The notes beneath the pieces were generated by a model. It saw only the letters and a program-made list of their open reading frames with translations, was not told the origin of the DNA and searched no databases. DNA of 64,000 nt from Prevotella sp. Lineage in GTDB: Bacteria; Bacteroidota; Bacteroidia; Bacteroidales; Bacteroidaceae. The stretch lies in contig JAFRPY010000020.1 in the NCBI GenBank assembly GCA_017428925.1, positions 23,696-87,695 on the forward strand, read 5' to 3'. A program made the translations under genes and the position numbers. This document shows positions 29,476-36,984 of the stretch, one piece after another (the stretch's first letter is position 1; every line of letters starts with the position of its first letter).

Positions 29476-30566
29476 CGGTTACTCAGCCTTTTCCTGTCCG
29501 TCGACAGCAGTCCGCATGCCGCAAAGATGTCTTGTCCGCGCGATGCGCGTATGGTGGTGGTGATGCCGTGCTTGTTCAGATAGTCGCGCATCTGCTCCAT
29601 TCGTTTCTCGTCTGCGCCTTTCAGCGGCACGTCGGGAATCTGATGGAAGCGTATAAGGTTCACCCTCAGCTGGCTGTCCCATTTCCCGCCAATGGCCTTG
29701 TTGAGTGGGCGCAGCAACTCCACGATGGCACGTGCATGCTCCAGGGAGTCGTTGGTGCCGCCGAAGACGATGTACTCGAACGACACGCGGCGCTGGTGGG
29801 TGAAGTCGTACTTGCTGATCAGTTCGATGATTTCCTTGATGCTCATGGCCTTTTCCGATGGCATCAGCTCGGCACGTTGCTCGTGTAACGGAGAGTGCAG
29901 GCTGATGGCCAGGTGGCATTCGCTCTCTTCCAGAAAACGCTTCAGTTTCGACTTTATGCCGACGGAACTCACGGTGATGCGTTTCGGGCTCCATGCCCAG
30001 GCGTAGTGCGCGGTGAGAATCTCCGTGGCACCCATCACGGCGTCGATGTTGTCCATCGGCTCACCTTGTCCCATGAAGACGATATTTGTCAGTTTCTCTG
30101 CCTCGGGCAATGCGTATATTTGGTTCAATATGTCGGTTACCGTGAGGTTTCCCTCAACCCCCTGCTTTCCCGTCTGGCAGAACAGGCAGTTCATCTTGCA
30201 GCCCACTTGGCACGAGACGCAAAGCGTGGCCCTGTTGCCGTCGGGGATGTAGACGGTTTCCACGAAAAGGTGCCTTTGCTCCTCAGTCTTTGGGGAGTTC
30301 TGTGTTCTTACGGGGAACAAGTATTTGATGGTGCCGTCCTTCGAGTGCTGGCTGTCGATGGGAGGCATGCAGCCGATGGTGTATTGCTCCTTCAGCTTCT
30401 CACGGTTTGCTTTCGAGATGTTGGTCATCTCGTCGATGCTCTTCACGCGCTGCCCGTAAATCCATTTGGCCATTTGCTCGCCGGTAAAGGCAGGCATCCC
30501 CAACGAACGAGCCACTTCCTTCAGTTCGTCGAGTCGTAGTCCTAACAAAGGCATCTTTCCAATCAT
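29472..30566 (-). CDS. rlmN: 23S rRNA (adenine-2503-C2)/tRNA methyltransferase RlmN
   Basis: Radical-SAM dual-specificity methyltransferase. The cluster motif C-x3-C-x2-C appears as CKMNCLFC after SCQVG, the SAM glycine motif as GQGEPMDN, and the C-terminal catalytic Cys in QDIFAACGLL. Start chosen at the ATG at 30566 (MIGKMPLLGL); ATG 30554 is an alternative, and the longer frame to 30686 reads through the repeat element upstream. First gene of rlmN-DUF4837-pdxA. Confidence 0.95.
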   Translation of the reverse strand: MIGKMPLLGLRLDELKEVARSLGMPAFTGEQMAKWIYGQRVKSIDEMTNISKANREKLKEQYTIGCMPPIDSQHSKDGTIKYLFPVRTQNSPKTEEQRHLFVETVYIPDGNRATLCVSCQVGCKMNCLFCQTGKQGVEGNLTVTDILNQIYALPEAEKLTNIVFMGQGEPMDNIDAVMGATEILTAHYAWAWSPKRITVSSVGIKSKLKRFLEESECHLAISLHSPLHEQRAELMPSEKAMSIKEIIELISKYDFTHQRRVSFEYIVFGGTNDSLEHARAIVELLRPLNKAIGGKWDSQLRVNLIRFHQIPDVPLKGADEKRMEQMRDYLNKHGITTTIRASRGQDIFAACGLLSTDRKRLSNR

Positions 30567-30571
30567 GGGTG

Positions 30572-30579
30572 CAAAGGTA
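30572..30579 (-). promoter_or_regulatory. -7 box of rlmN
   Basis: TACCTTTG on the minus strand, five bases from the ATG at 30566. The mRNA would start at or next to that ATG, or leave a 12-base leader for the ATG at 30554. Confidence 0.5.
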
Positions 30580-30587
30580 CAGAAATA

Positions 30588-30733
30588 AATGAAGAATGAA
30601 GAATGAAGAATTTTATTCGCACTAATTCTCCATTGACGCTTTACGTCGATTCTCGTCACGACTCGGTATAATTTGAACGAGTTCACTCTCTGCTCTCGTA
30701 TGCACTATAATTCTTCATTCTTCACTCTTCATT
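30588..30733. repeat. Intergenic inverted repeat with GARTGAA-heptad arms
   Basis: The left arm (30588-30612) consists of GAATGAA heptads ending AAGAATT. The right arm (30709-30733) begins AATTCTTCATTC and continues with the reverse complement, about 24 of 25 matching. The 96-base interior includes GACGCTTTACGTCGATTCT. It fills the gap between rlmN and the buk stop codon. Could be a MITE-like element or a large RNA hairpin at the end of the ptb-buk transcript. Confidence 0.75.
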
Positions 30734-31824
30734 CAGTAAGTCTTGATTTCCTGCTGTCCCATCATGGCACGGTAGGAATTGTGGGCGAGGGCGGTGAGTT
30801 CGTCTTCTCCGGGATAGATGAAGATGGGGGCTATCCAGGAAAGGCGCGCCTTCAGACCGTTGCACACATACTCGCTGTGGGAGATGGCACCCGTGAGGAT
30901 GATGGCGTCCACGTGGCCGTTGGTGGCAGGTGCAAGCGATGCAAGTCGCCTGGCCGTCTGGTAGATCATGGCATCGAGGATGAGCTTGGCATGCTCGTCG
31001 CCGTTCTTGATGCGTTTCTCCACCTCGCGCACATCGTTTGTTCCCAAATGGGCCGTGAGTCCGCTGTGGCCGTTGATTTTGCGCAGCATTTCCTTCTCGG
31101 TGTATTGTCCGCTGAAGCACATGTTCACCACATCGACGGGCGACAGCATTCCGGCGCGTGAAGGCGAGAACGGACCGTCGCCGCTCAGCGCGTTGCTGCA
31201 TTCTATGGCACGTCCGTGATGGTGCATGGCAAACGAAATGCCGCTGCCCAGGTGACAGACTATCAGGTCCTGCTCCTCGTATTTCACGCCGTGCTCGTTG
31301 CAGTAGCGCTTGGCAATCTCGCGCTGGTTCAGGGCGTGCCAGATGGTCTGGTGGGGCTTTTCGGGGATGCCCGTGATGCGTGCCACGGGGTCGAGCTCGT
31401 CCACCACGCCTGGGTCAACGGTGAATGCGCGGCAGGGCTCCTTGCCGTGAGCCTTGCGCACGGACTCCAGTTCGCGTGCGAAACTCAGGGCGATGAGCGA
31501 ACCGAGGTTGCATGCGTGGTGGATACGGGGGTGGCGGGTATCCTCAATCACTTTGTCGTTCAATTCATAGACACCGCTTTCGATGGGCTTTATCAGTCCG
31601 CCGCGTCCCACGATGACATCGTAACTGTCGTCGAGCGGGAATCCCTGCTGCTGGAGTTCCTTGACGATTGATTCCTTGCGGTAGTCGAACTCGTCCATGA
31701 TGAAGGGGTAGCGGCAGAGTTCGTCGAAAGGGTGATTGATACAGGCGTGCATCACAATGTCTTCATCGATGAATACGCCTATCTTTGTGGAAATCATTCC
31801 AGGGTTGATGGCCAGTATTTTCAT
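30733..31824 (-). CDS. buk: Butyrate kinase
   Basis: 363 residues of the acetate/butyrate kinase (ASKHA) fold. N-terminal KILAINPGMISTKIGVF is the phosphate-1 loop, VCHLGSGISFAMHHHGRAIE phosphate-2, and AIILTGAISHSEYV the adenosine loop. Reversibly converts butyryl phosphate and ADP to butyrate and ATP, giving substrate-level ATP. Immediately downstream of ptb (24 bases), so the two form an operon. Branched-chain acyl substrates are possible. Confidence 0.95.
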   Translation of the reverse strand: MKILAINPGMISTKIGVFIDEDIVMHACINHPFDELCRYPFIMDEFDYRKESIVKELQQQGFPLDDSYDVIVGRGGLIKPIESGVYELNDKVIEDTRHPRIHHACNLGSLIALSFARELESVRKAHGKEPCRAFTVDPGVVDELDPVARITGIPEKPHQTIWHALNQREIAKRYCNEHGVKYEEQDLIVCHLGSGISFAMHHHGRAIECSNALSGDGPFSPSRAGMLSPVDVVNMCFSGQYTEKEMLRKINGHSGLTAHLGTNDVREVEKRIKNGDEHAKLILDAMIYQTARRLASLAPATNGHVDAIILTGAISHSEYVCNGLKARLSWIAPIFIYPGEDELTALAHNSYRAMMGQQEIKTY

Positions 31825-31848
31825 AAAGGTGGATTTTTAAGTTACGAA

Positions 31849-32691
31849 TCACCTCTCCACCTGACCGCAAGCCATAGCCAGGGAGTTGTATTTCGTGACC
31901 TCGCTGTCGCTCCGCGAAGTGATACTGATGGGACAGGCGGCCCCTTGCAGTCCTACAGCCACTTCTGCGTCGGTGATAGTGGTGACGGTCTTGTAGAACA
32001 CGTTGCCGGCCTGAATGTCGGGCATCATCAGCACATCGCTGTCACCGGCCACTGGCGTGTCGAGTCTCTTGATCAAGGCAGCCTCCTTGTCGATGGCGCA
32101 TTTCAGGTCGATGGGACCGCCGATGACGGCTTCTCCGAACAGTCCGTTCCGGCAGTCTTCAATGAGCTGGGCATAGTCCTCGGTGACGGGAAACTTCGGC
32201 GAAATCTTTTCCGTGCAATGGATGAGTGCCACCTTGGGTTGCGTGATGCCATATACCTTGCAGATATTGACGGCATACCGGATCATCGTACGGCGTTGTT
32301 CGAGCGTAGGGTAAGGGATGACGGCCACGTCGGTGACGAAGAGCAGTTTGTGGTAAGCGGGCAGTTTGATGGCGGAGATATGTGAGATGACGGCTCCCTT
32401 GGGCAGCAGCCCTTCCTCTTTGTTGAGCACGGCCTTCAGCAGCACGTCGGTGTTGACGATTCCCTTCATAATGGCCTGGGCCTCGCCCTGCCTGACCATT
32501 CGCACGGCCTTGGCCGCCGATTCCTCAACGGTGTCGCAATGCACGTTGGTTACCTTGGCCCATCCCTCTTCTTCGGCCCGGCAGATGGCCCATTGAGAGT
32601 GTTCGTCGTTAGCTTCTACGGCCACCACTCTTACTGGTTCTTTCCCGAGCAGGCTGTCGCGCAGTATTCCGAAATTGCTGATTGTTTTCAT
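31849..32691 (-). CDS. ptb: Phosphate butyryltransferase
   Basis: 280 residues from the ATG at 32691; the longer frame begins with TTG. Phosphate acetyl/butyryltransferase fold: AIMKGIVNTDVLLKAVLN, LLFVTDVAVIPYPTLEQR and VLMMPDIQAGNVFYKT are family blocks. Swaps CoA for phosphate on butyryl-CoA (or isobutyryl/isovaleryl-CoA), feeding buk. A good promoter lies upstream. Confidence 0.95.
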   Translation of the reverse strand: MKTISNFGILRDSLLGKEPVRVVAVEANDEHSQWAICRAEEEGWAKVTNVHCDTVEESAAKAVRMVRQGEAQAIMKGIVNTDVLLKAVLNKEEGLLPKGAVISHISAIKLPAYHKLLFVTDVAVIPYPTLEQRRTMIRYAVNICKVYGITQPKVALIHCTEKISPKFPVTEDYAQLIEDCRNGLFGEAVIGGPIDLKCAIDKEAALIKRLDTPVAGDSDVLMMPDIQAGNVFYKTVTTITDAEVAVGLQGAACPISITSRSDSEVTKYNSLAMACGQVER

Positions 32692-32766
32692 AATGTCTTT
32701 CAATCTGATGAGTTTGTTCTGAATCCAGTCTGTTGATGGCGTGTCTGACTGTCTTCTTTACGAATG

Positions 32767-32798
32767 CAAAGATACAAAATAAAATGGAAACCTCCAAA
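32767..32798 (-). promoter_or_regulatory. ptb-buk promoter
   Basis: On the minus strand TTTG (32795-32798), a 20-bp spacer and TATCTTTG (32767-32774); about 75 bases of leader to the ATG at 32691. Confidence 0.75.
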
Positions 32799-32831
32799 TA
32801 TATTTTAAAAGTATATAAATATATTAATTAT

Positions 32832-32861
32832 GTATAAATATGGCATGTATAAATATAGCAT
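32832..32861. repeat. 15-bp tandem duplication in the ptb upstream region
   Basis: GTATAAATATGGCAT is followed directly by GTATAAATATAGCAT (14 of 15 identical), about 35 bases upstream of the -33 element of ptb. Confidence 0.8.
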
Positions 32862-32958
32862 GGAATTTTGGTACAGGAGTATAGCAACGTAACAATTGAC
32901 TATTTTCAAATTGTCATGAATTTTATTCTTAGCGCAAGTCAACGGGCTGCCGGAGGCC

Positions 32959-32995
32959 TTCCGCTGAGTGGAAACATCGCTTCCACTGAGTGAAA
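32959..32995. repeat. 22-bp-period palindromic repeat, two clear units (array C)
   Basis: TTCCGCTGAGTGGAA (32959-32973) and TTCCACTGAGTGAAA (32981-32995) start exactly 22 bp apart. Both are 15-bp near-palindromes. The 7-bp spacers end alike (CATCGC, GGACGC). The 22-bp positions on either side (32937, 33003) hold at best decayed copies, and 33003 overlaps the end of the panE remnant. Same geometry as arrays A and B, different sequence. Confidence 0.75.
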
Positions 32996-33007
32996 AGGAC
33001 GCTTTTT

Positions 33008-33341
33008 CTAATCGCCGATATGCGCCTCAAGGAATCTTAGCTGCTGCTCGAGCATTTCTAAGCGTTACATTTCGAAACCGGCCTTGCAGGCCTCGCTGAT
33101 TCCGCGTGTGTAGAGATACGGGATTTCCATCGGGCGGTGGGTGTCGAAGTCGAGTTTTATACTGGGTTTATAAGGCATCATGGCATCGGTAACGCGGAGC
33201 ATCTCTTCAACAAAAGCATCGTCGCCTCCACTTATGGTCAAAGTCGGTATGCAGGAGGAAGTGTACTTCGTTGCCTGCCTGACAGAGTCGGCCACCGTAG
33301 AATCCTCCGATGGCTCCCGTTCCGATAATGGCGTATCTCAT
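33008..33341 (-). pseudogene. panE: Decayed ketopantoate reductase (panE)
   Basis: From the ATG at 33341 the frame reads MRYAIIGTGAIGGFYGGRLC then QAGNEVHFLLHTDFD, the NADP-binding N-terminus of PanE. After about 35 codons it jumps frame into FVEEMLRVTDAMMPYKPSI then KLDFDTHRPMEIPYLYTRGI, the C-terminal domain. An in-frame TAA follows GFEM, but the frame goes on as RLEMLEQQLRFLEAHIGD to a TAG at 33008-33010, the normal PanE tail. About 200 central codons are lost, with a frameshift and a nonsense codon. The start overlaps the GlsB-like gene stop (TAATG). Confidence 0.88.
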
Positions 33342-33583
33342 TATTTCTTGCCCTTTAAGAGTGATGCAATCCAGAGGATGATGACGGCACCAACCACGCC
33401 GGTGATGGTTTCACCGATGAACGTCGGCTCGACGTTGATGCCCAGCTTTGGGAACAGCCATCCGCCGAGTGCTCCGCCGAAAAGGCCGAGAATGAGGTTC
33501 CACACGCATCCTGCACCTTCGCCTCTCATCAGCCTGTTGGCGATGAATCCAGCGAGTATACCTACGATAATTGCTCCAATCAT
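33341..33583 (-). CDS. GlsB/YeaQ/YmgE family small membrane protein
   Basis: 80 residues, three hydrophobic helices rich in Gly. IIVGILAGFIANRLMRGEGAG and LGLFGGALGGWLF are typical of the transglycosylase-associated family (usual length 80-90). Often stress-induced elsewhere; molecular role unknown. Its stop codon overlaps the start of the panE remnant. Confidence 0.9.
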   Translation of the reverse strand: MIGAIIVGILAGFIANRLMRGEGAGCVWNLILGLFGGALGGWLFPKLGINVEPTFIGETITGVVGAVIILWIASLLKGKK

Positions 33584-33618
33584 AATGGTTTGTTTTTTTA
33601 TGGTTGATGATTTGGGCG

Positions 33619-33649
33619 CAAAGTTACAACAAAGCGAGCGAACGGCAAA
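33619..33649 (-). promoter_or_regulatory. Promoter of the GlsB-like gene
   Basis: On the minus strand TTTG (33646-33649), a 19-bp spacer and TAACTTTG (33619-33626), about 35 bases before the ATG at 33583. Confidence 0.75.
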
Positions 33650-33693
33650 ACAAATTGTATTTTTATTTCACGACGGGCTATAGAATTTGCAGT

Positions 33694-36123
33694 TTATAGA
33701 ATTTGCAGTCCAACCTGATAGACCACAGCCGAGACTACCCATGCCAGTACGGTGGTGTAGATAGCCGCTAAGAGTGCCCAGCGCCATGAACCCGTCTCGC
33801 CCTTGATGGCGGCGATGGTGGCGATGCAGGGGAAGTAGATGAGCACGAAGAGCAGGAAGGCAAAGGCGATGAGCGGCGTGATGCCGTCGGCCTGCATCTT
33901 CTGCCGCAGGTTGGTGTAGCGATCGTCGGAAACATTCTCTCCGTCGTCGGAACCCACTTCCTCGTCGTTGGCATAGAGCACTCCCATGGTGGAGGCTACG
34001 ATTTCCTTGGCTCCCACACCGGCAATGAGCGAAACGTCGAGCTTCCAGTCGAATCCCTGCGGACGTAACACGGGCTCGATGGTCTTTCCGATGCGCCCGA
34101 TGTAGCTCTGCTCCTGCTGTTCCTGGACGTTGAGGGCATCGTTGTGGGGGAAGTAGCCCAACGCCCATACGATGATGGATGCGACGAGGATGATGCCGCC
34201 CATCTTCTTGAGATACTGCTTGCCTTTCTCCCATGTGTGGCGGGCAATGGCCTTGGCCGTGGGGAAGCGGTAGGGAGGGAGTTCCATGACGAATGGGGTG
34301 TCTTCGCCCTTGATGACGTAGCGGCTGAAAATCTTGCTCATGACGACGGCCAGCAGGATGCCGATGGCATAGAGCAGCACCATGATGGGCGTCTGGTAGC
34401 GGGCGGCGAAGAAGGTGCCCACGATGGTGATATAGATTGGCAGACGGGCCGAGCAGCTCATTAGGGGGAGTATCATCATGGTGATGAGACGCGAGCGGCG
34501 GCTCTCGATGGTGCGTGTGGCCATGACGGCAGGCACGTTGCATCCGAAGCCCATGATAAGCGGTATGAACGACTTTCCGTGAATGCCCATTGAGTGCATG
34601 AGCCTGTCCATGATGAAGGCGGCTCGCGACATGTAGCCGGAGTCTTCCATGAACGAGATGAACGTGTAGAGGATGAGTATCTGGGGCAGGAAGACGATGA
34701 CTGAACCCACGCCTGCCACGGCTCCGTCGACAATCATTGCGCGCAGGGGACCTTCAGGAAGCAGGTCATTAAGCTTATCGGAAAGCCATCCCACGCCGCT
34801 GTCAATCCAGTCCATGGGGTATTGTCCGAGGGAGAACGTCACCCAGAACATAACGAAGATGAACAGGAAGAAGAGCGGGAATCCCAGCCATCGGTGGGTG
34901 ATGAAGCGGTCCAGTCGGTGGGTGATGCGGTAGGTGTCGTCGCGTTTTCCCTCCTTGTAGCCAATCTCCTCGAGTGCTCCGTGGATGAAACCATACTTGG
35001 CGTCCATGATGGCGGTCTCGGAGTCGGTATTCATTTCTTCTTCTATTCGGCGGCCAGTATTGTCGCGGTGGCGGATAATCTCTTCGTGGTCGGGTAGCGT
35101 GGCAATGATTTTCTCAGTCTCGGAATCGTGCTCGAGCAGCTTGATGGCGAGGTATCGGGTGGAGAACTGGCGGCGGAGTTCACGGTTCTGCTTCAGGTGT
35201 TCCTGCATGTCGCTGATACCGTGCTCAATCTCGTGGCCGTGGTTGATGTGGATGTGGCGGATGGGATGGCGAGTGAAGCGTCCTTCGTAGACCTGAATGA
35301 CGGTGTTGAAGAGTTCATCAACGCCACGCCCGTTCTTGAACACCGTGGGTACCATAGGAAATCCCAGCAGTTGGCCAAGCTTGTTGCAGTCGAGCTGGTC
35401 GCCGCGTGTCTCGGCCTCGTCGAACATGTTGAGCGCCCCCACGATGCGGAGGTTCATGTCGATGAGCTGTGTGGTTAGGTAAAGGTTGCGCTCGAGGTTG
35501 CTGGTGTCGATGACATTGATGATGATATCGGGAGTATGTTCGACAATCTGCTTACGCACATATAATTCTTCGGGCGAGTAGGCTGAGAGCGAGTAGGTGC
35601 CGGGGAGGTCGACCAGATGGAACGTATAGCCCTTGAACTCGGCTACGCCCTCTTTGGCATCAACGGTCACACCACTATAGTTACCCACGCGCTCGTGAGC
35701 ACCCGAGGCAAAGTTGAAAAGCGATGTTTTGCCGCAGTTGGGGTTGCCGATGAGTGCCACGTTGATTTCACGTCGACGGCGAAGGGCCTCGCGCTTGGCC
35801 TCTATGCTGGCGGAAAGGGTAAGTTCATCGTCGTCGGTCTCCAATGTGTCCAAATGGGGATTGATGGACTGCTGGGCGACGTTTTGGTAGTTGCCCTTTT
35901 TCGCCTCTACCACCTCGATTTGTTGAGCCTCGCTATGACGGAGTGACACTTCGTAGCCCATGATACGATATTTCACGGGGTCCTGAAGCGGAGCGTTGCT
36001 GAGTGACTTCACCTTTTTGCCCTTGATGAATCCCATCTCAATGATGCGTTTTCGGAATCCTCCGTGGCCGGCAACTTTCACGATGATAGCGCTTTGCCCG
36101 GTTTTAAGTTCTGAGAGTTTCAT
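33694..36123 (-). CDS. feoB: Ferrous iron transporter, fused FeoA-FeoB
   Basis: 809 residues from the ATG at 36123 (MKLSELKTGQSAIIVKVAG). Residues 1-75 are an FeoA SH3-like domain. The G domain starts near 125 with P-loop IGNPNCGKTSLFN, switch DLPGTYSLSAYSPEE and NMFD. The membrane part has two Gate motifs (GFGCNVPAVMATRTIES; VGAKEIVASTMGVLYAND) and eight or so helices. Imports Fe2+. The FeoA fusion is usual in Bacteroidetes. Confidence 0.96.
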   Translation of the reverse strand: MKLSELKTGQSAIIVKVAGHGGFRKRIIEMGFIKGKKVKSLSNAPLQDPVKYRIMGYEVSLRHSEAQQIEVVEAKKGNYQNVAQQSINPHLDTLETDDDELTLSASIEAKREALRRRREINVALIGNPNCGKTSLFNFASGAHERVGNYSGVTVDAKEGVAEFKGYTFHLVDLPGTYSLSAYSPEELYVRKQIVEHTPDIIINVIDTSNLERNLYLTTQLIDMNLRIVGALNMFDEAETRGDQLDCNKLGQLLGFPMVPTVFKNGRGVDELFNTVIQVYEGRFTRHPIRHIHINHGHEIEHGISDMQEHLKQNRELRRQFSTRYLAIKLLEHDSETEKIIATLPDHEEIIRHRDNTGRRIEEEMNTDSETAIMDAKYGFIHGALEEIGYKEGKRDDTYRITHRLDRFITHRWLGFPLFFLFIFVMFWVTFSLGQYPMDWIDSGVGWLSDKLNDLLPEGPLRAMIVDGAVAGVGSVIVFLPQILILYTFISFMEDSGYMSRAAFIMDRLMHSMGIHGKSFIPLIMGFGCNVPAVMATRTIESRRSRLITMMILPLMSCSARLPIYITIVGTFFAARYQTPIMVLLYAIGILLAVVMSKIFSRYVIKGEDTPFVMELPPYRFPTAKAIARHTWEKGKQYLKKMGGIILVASIIVWALGYFPHNDALNVQEQQEQSYIGRIGKTIEPVLRPQGFDWKLDVSLIAGVGAKEIVASTMGVLYANDEEVGSDDGENVSDDRYTNLRQKMQADGITPLIAFAFLLFVLIYFPCIATIAAIKGETGSWRWALLAAIYTTVLAWVVSAVVYQVGLQIL

Positions 36124-36144
36124 TACATTATCGTTTTCTGATTG

Positions 36145-36152
36145 CAAAGATA
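36145..36152 (-). promoter_or_regulatory. -7 box of feoAB
   Basis: TATCTTTG on the minus strand, 21 bases upstream of the ATG at 36123. The palindrome at 36166-36180 takes up the spacer and -33 region. Confidence 0.6.
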
Positions 36153-36165
36153 CTATTTTTTTTCG

Positions 36166-36180
36166 TGCAACCCAGTTGCA
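36166..36180. promoter_or_regulatory. Candidate operator in the feoAB promoter
   Basis: TGCAACCCAGTTGCA is a 15-bp palindrome (6+3+6) lying 13 bases upstream of the feoAB -7 box. The position suits an iron-responsive repressor (Fur- or DtxR-type), but the sequence is not a standard Fur box, so the regulator is unknown. Confidence 0.4.
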
Positions 36181-36263
36181 AGTGGCGAAAATACCTACTA
36201 TTGAGTATGTTGGAAGTAAAAAAAGTTAAATAATACCCTCTGGAAACAAAAAATCAGCTTCAG

Positions 36264-36297
36264 TTTGCCGCTTTTCATAGAAAAGTTAGTACTTTTG
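36264..36297 (+). promoter_or_regulatory. rpsP promoter
   Basis: TTTG at 36264-36267, a 22-bp spacer, then TACTTTTG at 36290-36297; leader of about 55 bases to the ATG at 36358. Confidence 0.65.
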
Positions 36298-36357
36298 CAC
36301 CGCTTTTACGAGATAGGAGCATAAAATTCAAACCTCATTTAAAATTTTACAACAAAA

Positions 36358-36915
36358 ATGGCAACAAAAATCAGATTGCAGCGCGGTGGCCGTAAGGGCT
36401 ATGCAGTTTATCGCATCGTTATCGCCGACGCTCGCGCACCACGTGATGGTAAATTTACTGAGAAGATTGGTACTTACAACCCTAACACCAATCCCGCCAC
36501 AGTAGATTTGAATTTCGACCGTGCACTTTACTGGGTAGAAACAGGTGCACAGCCCACAGACACAGTTCGTAACATCCTCAAGAATGAGGGCGTTTACCTG
36601 ATGAAGCATCTCCGCGGAGGTGTGAAGAAGGGTGCCTTCGACGAGGCTGCCGCTCAGAAAAAGTTCGATGCCTGGAAAGCTGATAAGCAGAAAGGATTCG
36701 ATGCTGTAGCAGCAGATGTAGCCAAGGCTAAGAAGGAAGCCGTGGCCAAGGAACTGGAGGCTGAGAAGAAAGTGAATGAAGCTATTGCCAAGAAGGTGGC
36801 CGAGAAGAAGGCTGCAGCTGCTGCCGCAAAGGCTGAGGCCGAGGCTGCAAAGGCTGCTGAGGAAGCTGCCGCTGAGGCTGCTGAGGCTCCCGCAGAAACT
36901 CCTGCAGAGGCTTAA
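36358..36915 (+). CDS. rpsP: 30S ribosomal protein bS16 with long C-terminal extension
   Basis: 185 residues. Residues 1-80 are bS16 ([20 protein letters not shown], then [10 protein letters not shown]). The remaining 100 residues are an Ala/Lys/Glu-rich helical extension ([18 protein letters not shown]). E. coli bS16 has 82 residues; such tails occur in Bacteroidetes. Transcribed alone and followed by a strong terminator. Confidence 0.96.
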   Translation: MATKIRLQRGGRKGYAVYRIVIADARAPRDGKFTEKIGTYNPNTNPATVDLNFDRALYWVETGAQPTDTVRNILKNEGVYLMKHLRGGVKKGAFDEAAAQKKFDAWKADKQKGFDAVAADVAKAKKEAVAKELEAEKKVNEAIAKKVAEKKAAAAAAKAEAEAAKAAEEAAAEAAEAPAETPAEA

Positions 36916-36944
36916 TCGCTTTTTCTTGGAAGAGAAAACTAAAG

Positions 36945-36980
36945 GGGCTGCATCTTATGGTGCAGCCCTCATTGTTTTAT
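36945..36980 (+). terminator. rpsP terminator
   Basis: GGGCTGCA (36945-36952) and TGCAGCCC (36961-36968) form a perfect 8-bp stem with an 8-base loop, followed by TCATTGTTTT. It may act on the convergent glycosyltransferase transcript too. Confidence 0.8.
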
Positions 36981-36984
36981 GACG

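Noticed and set aside
33065-33295. Independent 76-residue gene
   Set aside because: It is the C-terminal remnant of panE, out of frame with the surviving N-terminus; its own start codon is not an ATG.
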